Positions 13,120-17,781 of a stretch of 17,781 nucleotides of DNA are shown in pieces. Where the stretch lies: assembly GCA_900551555.1 (NCBI GenBank), contig URWC01000021.1, positions 1 to 17,781 of the forward strand. The letters run 5' to 3'. The position numbers were made by a program, and so were the translations under genes. Numbering within the stretch: the first letter of the stretch is position 1; each line of letters starts with the position of its first letter. This stretch comes from an uncultured Collinsella sp. GTDB lineage: Bacteria; Actinomycetota; Coriobacteriia; Coriobacteriales; Coriobacteriaceae. The notes under the pieces are model-generated. The model made no database searches. It was not told where the DNA came from and worked only from the letters and a program-made list of their open reading frames with translations.

Positions 13120-14128
13120 GCTCGTGCACCGTCCTTTCAATGAGGCGGTTCCACGCCTGCTTGAGCGATTTGGGGGCCACGGGCCTCATGCCGTCCACGG
13201 CGTGGGCCATGCAAAATGAGGCGGCGGCTTCAAGGTCACGCACGTCAACGGTCCAGGTCCATCCCGCATCGGTGTGTGCGAGCTCACCTCGCCCGCGCGT
13301 GAGGCCGTTGATCATATCGATCTGCGTCTGAGGGGCGAACGAGAACGTGGCTGCAACGGGCGGTCGGTCGGCAAAATCGAATTCAAAGAACAGATAGTCG
13401 TTGAGATTGAAGTCCGCAGGGATGGCGTAGGCCTTCGAAGGACGCCAAGCGCGAACGATACGGTCGCAGCGGAATGTCCTGATGCCGTCGGTGACATTGT
13501 CGAGGCCGCAGAAGTACGCCACGCCCTCGCGTTCGAACATGCCGTAGACGCAGACGGTACGTTCTTTCTGCTCGCCGCGTCCGTTCTGATATAAAAATCG
13601 CAGCGCGCATCGCTCGGCAAAGGCGCTCCATACCGCATCGACGGTGGGAGAGCGGCGGATTGGTGCTTCGTCCACCGTCGTCCTACCGGTGAGATAGGCA
13701 ATCTTGGAGCGAATATCGGCAAGCGGTGCGGCAAAAGTGGATGAGCCGGCCGCTAGTGTCTGGTCGATGGCGTTGAGCAGGATATCGGCGTCGTCTGCGG
13801 TGATGAGGCCGCCTGCTGCAAAGGTGTGCTCGCGGTCGATTGTCCACGAGCTTTCCTCGGTCTCCTGCGCACCGGCGGGGCGAACCTCCTTGATTAAGAT
13901 GCCACGCTCGAGCAGTTTGTCACGATCGCGCCGAAACTTGCGCTTATCCGAGTCGATGTTGCCGGAGCCATATCCCAGGTCGGAATCCAAGACGATCTGC
14001 TCGGTCGTCAGCGGTTCGGGGGAGCTGTTGAGCACAAAGAAAAGATTGAGGATGCGCTGAGCCGTTTTATCGAAACTGGGCTCCGAATTCCCCTTTTTAA
14101 TTGTCGCGGTCGTGTCGCTTGCCGTCAT
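13106..14128 (-). CDS. WYL-domain transcriptional regulator, PafB-like
   Basis: The 340-residue product begins with a winged helix (about 18-80): AQRILNLFFVLNSSPEPLTT, then SDKRKFRRDRDKLLERGILI, typical of WYL regulators. A WYL-type domain follows at about 165-230 (LRFLYQNGRGEQKERTV, AYFCGLDN, RTFRCDRIVRA); the W-Y-L triplet itself is altered to AYFCGL. The remainder is a C-terminal dimerisation-like part. The ATG at 14128 is preceded by GAGGA. It is the first gene of the pair and overlaps the next, as in PafB-PafC operons, though here no pup/proteasome genes are visible nearby. Independent WYL repressors are the alternative. Confidence 0.85.
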   Translation of the reverse strand: MTASDTTATIKKGNSEPSFDKTAQRILNLFFVLNSSPEPLTTEQIVLDSDLGYGSGNIDSDKRKFRRDRDKLLERGILIKEVRPAGAQETEESSWTIDREHTFAAGGLITADDADILLNAIDQTLAAGSSTFAAPLADIRSKIAYLTGRTTVDEAPIRRSPTVDAVWSAFAERCALRFLYQNGRGEQKERTVCVYGMFEREGVAYFCGLDNVTDGIRTFRCDRIVRAWRPSKAYAIPADFNLNDYLFFEFDFADRPPVAATFSFAPQTQIDMINGLTRGRGELAHTDAGWTWTVDVRDLEAAASFCMAHAVDGMRPVAPKSLKQAWNRLIERTVHEHARA

Positions 14129-14326
14129 AGAGTCCTCGCATGAGAAGGTGGTTTGCTGCCATGATTTTAGTCCGATATGGAGATTAGGCTATATCCTTGT
14201 CCGCTCGGGGCGTTAAGATGGCCCGAATTCGGTCGTTTGCGCTCGCTCGGGGTATACTTTCGACTATATACGGTTCTAATGTGCATGCATTGGGCCTATT
14301 TGTCGGATTATGGATGTGGAGCGCAC
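14129..14326. promoter_or_regulatory. Divergent promoter region between the WYL pair and the M28-like gene
   Basis: This 198-bp gap separates divergent genes. Rightward, TATACT (14253-14258) and TATATA (14265-14270) are candidate -10 elements, but no good -35 fits either. Leftward, TAAAAT on the minus strand (14164-14169) is a possible -10. I see no clear operator repeat. An open frame continues upstream of the M28-like start to 14177 but has no ribosome site. Confidence 0.4.
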
Positions 14327-17300
14327 ATGGCGAACACCCAGAACTATATTAACCACCTGCTGCAGAACACCGGCATTACGCCGGCATGCAGCGAAGAAGA
14401 GCGCTTGGCTGCCGAGGATATCGCTCAGATCTTCCGCAACCACGGCTTTGACCCCGAGGTTCAGGAGTTCAATGCCCCGGCGCCCAGTAGGTTGGCATTT
14501 GCCGTTACCGGTATTCTTGCGTTTGCCGGCGCCCTGCTGATGGGCATCGGCGGCGGTATCGGCTTGGTCGGCACCTTGCTGGCCATTGTCGGCGCCGTTC
14601 TTTACGTGCTCGAACGCACGGGCCACCCCGTGGTTTCGCGCCTGGGCAAGACGGGCGTGAGCCAAAATGTCATCGCCTACCACAAGGCCTCGGGCCCGCT
14701 CGCGTCTCCGCGCAACCGCCCGGTGGTCGTTGTCGCACACTACGACTCTCCCCGTGCTGAGCTGCTCGCCCGCGAGCCCTATGCTTCGTATCGTGCGCTC
14801 ATCGCCAAGCTGTTGCCCGTTGCCACGGTTGCCCCTGCTGCCGTTGCCATCCTGCGTATCCTTCCGCTCCCCGGCGCGCTCAAGGTTCTGCTGTGGATTG
14901 TCGCGATCCTCGCTTCCCTCGTTGCACTTGCCAACGCGGCAAACATTATCTCTAACCGCCACATTCTCCCCTATACGTCCGGCGCGGTGTGCAACAAGTC
15001 TTCTGTCGCCGCTATGCTCGGCGTTATGGACAACGTTGCTCCCTTCCAGGGCGACAACGAGTTTCCCGACGATGTTCCGTTCGATACCTATTTCGGGGAG
15101 CAGAAACGTCGTGCCGAGGAAATGGCGCGCGCGGCGGCGGAGTATGCCGCGGCCCAGCAGCAAAACGACTACGGCAACACCATCGAGTATGAAGAGCCTA
15201 CCTACGTCGAGGACGAGTTTGGTCAGCCGATTGCTCCCGACGCTCAGACCGAGCCCGAACAGGGTGAGGCTTTCGACGAGCAGATCGAGGGCTTTGAGGG
15301 TGCGTCTGCCGACGAGACGCTGATTGGCGTCATCGTGCCCGAGGATCAGAATCAGGCTGTCCAGGCCGAAGAGTTCAATGACGGGGTTCCCGCTGCCGAG
15401 CCGGCGGAGGAGCCTGTCGAGCCCGAGCCCAAGCTCTATCGCAACGCCGCCGGCAACATCCGCTTTGGTTCGGATGCCATCCGTGCGCTCGGAATGCTTC
15501 CCGAGTCCTGCACGCTCGATTACGAGGAGGGCGAGGAGCCGACGTTTGAGCCCGAGCCTGCGCCCGTTGTCACTGCGGATGATGAGTCTGCCGCGGTTAC
15601 CGCTGCCGTTGCCGAGCCCGAGGCAGTGTCCGCGTTCGATCCCGCGGCAGGACTGGACATTTTGGCTCCCGCCGCGCCGGCGCAAGACGTTGCGGACGAG
15701 TCTGACGACGATTACGTTGAACAGCCGAGGCGCGTGTCTTACGAGAGCGATACTGATTTCTCTGCCGAGATTCCCGCGGCAACGCCCCATGCCGACATTG
15801 CATCGGCGTTCTCGTCGATTGGCGCCAGCGCTTCCAACTTCTTTAAGGGTGCGCTTGCAAAGGGCAAGAAATTTGTCGACGATTTCGAGGAGAAGCGCGC
15901 TGCCGCACGCGAGGCTGCCGAGCAGGAGGCTATCGCTCAGCAGCAGGCAGCCGAGGTGGCACGTGAGCTCGCGGCGCAAGAGTTCGAGCAGAACGAGGCT
16001 ATGCAGTCCGTGCCCGTCGACGCCGCCGAAGCTACAACGTCCTTTGAGTCCCGGCAACCGGCGTCCGCGGATGTTGTTGAGGCGACGACGTCTTTCGAGG
16101 CCCAGCAGCACGTCGATAGCACCATGTCGTTTGATGCCGCGCAGTTCGATTCCACGATAACGTTTGAAAAGCAAGGCACCGCGATTGCCGAGCCCCTTCC
16201 TGCTTCCGATGAGCAGGACGACGCGGCAGATGATGGCGAGCCCATTGATGCTGCCGAAATTCAGGATGCGACCGAGGACGAGCCCGTCGAGGTCAACTCT
16301 GACGAAGAGCAGTACGCGGTAGCCGAGCAAGATGATTCGACCGAGGTCGAGCAGGAGGAAGTGTCTGCGGTTTCCGAGGCTCCCGAGACAGATGAGTCGA
16401 GGCCTTACTCCACGCAGATTTTCACCATGCCGACTCCGAGTGGTTCCGGTGCCACGGTTGCCGATGTTGCTCCCACCCAGGACGAAACGGTCGATTCCCT
16501 TATGGCCCAGATTTCCTCCCAGGCATCACCGCGTCCGCAGATGAATGTTCCCGATCCGGCGTCGGCACCGTCGCCTGCACCTTCCTCGTCTCCGCTGGCT
16601 TCGGTCCCCGATCCGTCGCTGCCGTCTATGAAGCAGGCAAACGTTGCGTCTCGCACGTCGCTGTTCGACCTTCCCGATCCCTCTGCCCAGGTCAACGACC
16701 CCTTTGCTACTGCCCAGGGTCCCGAACCCACATCGGCACCCGTTGCGCCTCCTATGCCCGTTGCGTCGGGCGCGCAGCCGATCGAGACCATTTCGGCTCC
16801 CGCCCCGGCGGCACCCAAGTCTCGCAAACGCGGCCTGGGTGGCCTGTTCGGTCGTAAAAGGAAAAACGAGCAGGACAGCATGAGTGATTGGCTGGGCGTC
16901 GAAGACGATTACGATGCCAAGAAGTCCGGTCGCGGTATCGGTTCGTGGGATAACTTCGAGGACGATAACGATGGCTGGAAGGGCGGCGCTACGTCTTCCG
17001 ATGGCGCTTCTTCCGAAGATATGCTCTCGGCTGTCGCCTCTATGGGCGATGATGAGCTGCTCGGTCACGATATCTGGTTTGTGGCAACGGGCGCCTCGGA
17101 TTGTGATGGCGCCGGCATGAAGGCCTTCTTGGCTTCGCATCGCGATAAGCTCCGCGGCGTATTCTTCATCAATCTTGAATCCGTCGGCGCCGGTAGGCTT
17201 TCGGTGGTGACGGTCGAGGGCGAACAGCAGCTGCTCAAGGGCGATCGCCGCATCATGAACCTGGTCAGCAAGGTGTGCAAGTCGTTCCATGTCGATTGTG

Positions 17301-17497
17301 GCGCGCTCGAGATGCCCTATGCCAAGACCGATGCCTATGCCGCGCTCGAGGCGAGCCGCCGAGCCCTCACCATCGCCGGCGTGGACGGCACGCGTCTGGC
17401 TTGCGCTCGTACCGAGGACGACCTGCCCCACAATGTCAACCCGACGAACATTGCCACGGTATCCGAGGTCGTGACCGAGGTTATCCGCCGTTCGTAG
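14327..17497 (+). CDS. Membrane-embedded M28 peptidase-like protein with very long acidic insert
   Basis: The 1056-residue product starts like an M28 zinc aminopeptidase (helix at 1-50, VVVVAHYDSPRAE with H138 and D140) and ends like one (IWFVATGAS, FFINLESVGAG, DDLPHNVNPTN with H1035). Against the family's metal and catalytic set, the bridging Asp appears as C222 (GAVCN), the Glu-Glu pair is absent from the GASDCDGAG stretch, the next Asp is E951, and the SDH motif reads TDA at 1001-1003. It may therefore be inactive. Two hairpins of membrane helices (about 56-95 and 158-208) flank the HxD segment. Residues 236-905 are an acidic, Ala/Glu/Pro-rich, mostly disordered-looking insert with a helical stretch (492-558) and four T-x-S/T-F-E/D repeats. 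ATG 14327 has GGAG 5 nt upstream; the frame's earlier opening at 14177 lacks one. Function unknown. Confidence 0.85.
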   Translation: MANTQNYINHLLQNTGITPACSEEERLAAEDIAQIFRNHGFDPEVQEFNAPAPSRLAFAVTGILAFAGALLMGIGGGIGLVGTLLAIVGAVLYVLERTGHPVVSRLGKTGVSQNVIAYHKASGPLASPRNRPVVVVAHYDSPRAELLAREPYASYRALIAKLLPVATVAPAAVAILRILPLPGALKVLLWIVAILASLVALANAANIISNRHILPYTSGAVCNKSSVAAMLGVMDNVAPFQGDNEFPDDVPFDTYFGEQKRRAEEMARAAAEYAAAQQQNDYGNTIEYEEPTYVEDEFGQPIAPDAQTEPEQGEAFDEQIEGFEGASADETLIGVIVPEDQNQAVQAEEFNDGVPAAEPAEEPVEPEPKLYRNAAGNIRFGSDAIRALGMLPESCTLDYEEGEEPTFEPEPAPVVTADDESAAVTAAVAEPEAVSAFDPAAGLDILAPAAPAQDVADESDDDYVEQPRRVSYESDTDFSAEIPAATPHADIASAFSSIGASASNFFKGALAKGKKFVDDFEEKRAAAREAAEQEAIAQQQAAEVARELAAQEFEQNEAMQSVPVDAAEATTSFESRQPASADVVEATTSFEAQQHVDSTMSFDAAQFDSTITFEKQGTAIAEPLPASDEQDDAADDGEPIDAAEIQDATEDEPVEVNSDEEQYAVAEQDDSTEVEQEEVSAVSEAPETDESRPYSTQIFTMPTPSGSGATVADVAPTQDETVDSLMAQISSQASPRPQMNVPDPASAPSPAPSSSPLASVPDPSLPSMKQANVASRTSLFDLPDPSAQVNDPFATAQGPEPTSAPVAPPMPVASGAQPIETISAPAPAAPKSRKRGLGGLFGRKRKNEQDSMSDWLGVEDDYDAKKSGRGIGSWDNFEDDNDGWKGGATSSDGASSEDMLSAVASMGDDELLGHDIWFVATGASDCDGAGMKAFLASHRDKLRGVFFINLESVGAGRLSVVTVEGEQQLLKGDRRIMNLVSKVCKSFHVDCGALEMPYAKTDAYAALEASRRALTIAGVDGTRLACARTEDDLPHNVNPTNIATVSEVVTEVIRRS
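16031..16168 (+). repeat. Four Thr-rich ATTSFE-type peptide repeats within the M28-like protein
   Basis: The encoded motifs are ATTSFE (569-574), ATTSFE (586-591), STMSFD (598-603) and STITFE (609-614), with starts spaced 17, 12 and 11 residues apart. They resemble short phospho-threonine or partner-binding motifs in acidic linkers, for instance the ETTS segment of actinobacterial GarA, but that is only a resemblance. Confidence 0.6.
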
Positions 17498-17518
17498 ACG
17501 GAGCTCTAAGGAGTCAAC

Positions 17519-17737
17519 GTGTTTTCGTATATTAAGCGCCATTGGCCTGTCTACGTGATTTTGACCTTGATTGCCATTGCGTTAGGATTTGGGGCTGCCT
17601 ACATCGTGGGTGCAAAGGGCTCGACCCCCGCCTCCGCAATCAGCGAAGAGGTGGAGCAAGAACAGAGTACGGGTGCCGATGGGATTCCTGAGTCCGAGCA
17701 GGCAATCGTTGATGGTGGATCTTCGTCTGCAGAGTAG
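17519..17737 (+). CDS. Small single-span membrane protein
   Basis: I do not recognise a family. The 72-residue product has a short basic start (MFSYIKRHW), one transmembrane helix at about 9-31 and an acidic Ser/Glu-rich tail, so the tail should lie outside the cell. There is no lipobox and no clear cleavage site. The GTG at 17519 is supported by AAGGAG ending 6 nt upstream. It follows the M28-like gene by 21 bp and is probably co-transcribed, so a partnership in the envelope is possible but unproven. Confidence 0.75.
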   Translation: MFSYIKRHWPVYVILTLIAIALGFGAAYIVGAKGSTPASAISEEVEQEQSTGADGIPESEQAIVDGGSSSAE

Positions 17738-17751
17738 ATACGGCGATTTAC

Positions 17752-17781
17752 ATGATTGAAAGCGGGCGAGCCAGGGGACTG
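17752..17781 (+). CDS. Possible start of a further gene, cut by the window edge
   Basis: An ATG at 17752 opens a frame (MIESGRARGL) that runs to the end of the window, 14 bp after the previous gene's stop. The ribosome site is weak and only ten codons are visible, so nothing can be said of its function. Confidence 0.25.
   Translation, partial: MIESGRARGL

Noticed and set aside
14177..14326. Upstream extension of the M28-like protein by 50 residues
   Set aside because: No ribosome site at 14177 and the added residues resemble nothing in the fold; GGAG stands 5 nt before ATG 14327.
14276..16330. 684-codon minus-strand open frame opposite the M28-like gene
   Set aside because: High GC and low stop density in the Ala/Glu-rich linker produce it; the product is Leu/Arg/Gly-rich without any domain, while the plus frame has a ribosome site and M28 motifs.
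16526..17542. 338-codon minus-strand open frame at the end of the M28-like gene
   Set aside because: Antisense shadow of the conserved C-terminal M28 half, with no ribosome site or recognisable motif.

Overview
This window looks like the chromosomal replication-origin neighbourhood of a fairly GC-rich, Gram-positive-type actinobacterium, most likely a member of the Coriobacteriia such as Collinsella. That placement is an inference from gene content and order, base composition and B. subtilis-type parS sites. No database comparison was possible. The arrangement is the classic bacterial origin layout: dnaA runs leftward off the window edge, and rpmH-rnpA-yidD-yidC-jag-rsmG-parA-parB run rightward.

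Left arm (1-1702, minus strand): the first 87 codons of dnaA are preceded by a gene with only a 15-bp gap. That gene encodes a GHKL-type ATPase, a long Gln/Pro/Met/Tyr-rich prion-like linker and a winged-helix DNA-binding tail. I do not recognise this architecture as a named family; it is the most intriguing gene here. The 1703-1975 gap is the probable origin/promoter region. It carries three DnaA-box-like nonamers (TTTTCAACA type), a good promoter for rpmH and a leader hairpin.

Central block (1976-7015, plus strand): ribosomal protein L34, RNase P protein, YidD and YidC form one translation/membrane-insertion operon. Jag (KhpB) follows and ends at a strong terminator. RsmG comes next, then three perfect parS sites spaced exactly 39 bp apart, then parA and parB, which overlap, and a translationally coupled 84-aa membrane protein. 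From jag onward the DNA is visibly less GC-rich than the flanks. A perfect 12-bp palindrome (TTAGGTACCTAA) occurs once at each end of this block. Two terminators facing opposite ways and a degenerate fourth parS close the segment.

Right arm (7214-17781): rlmN (minus) diverges from ddl (plus). ddl overlaps a 964-aa exonuclease-helicase of the DinG type. This gene converges on, and shares stop-codon bases with, a pair of overlapping WYL-domain regulators that resemble the PafB/PafC pair of actinobacteria. Divergent from that pair is a 1056-aa membrane protein built on an M28 zinc-peptidase fold. Most of its metal and catalytic residues appear substituted, and it is interrupted by a second membrane hairpin and a roughly 670-residue acidic, low-complexity insert. 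A 72-aa single-span membrane protein follows it. The window ends in what may be the start of another gene.

Together the genes cover replication initiation, chromosome segregation, ribosome and RNase P supply, membrane protein insertion, cell-wall precursor synthesis and probably the DNA-damage response. No rRNA, tRNA, insertion sequence or CRISPR array is visible.
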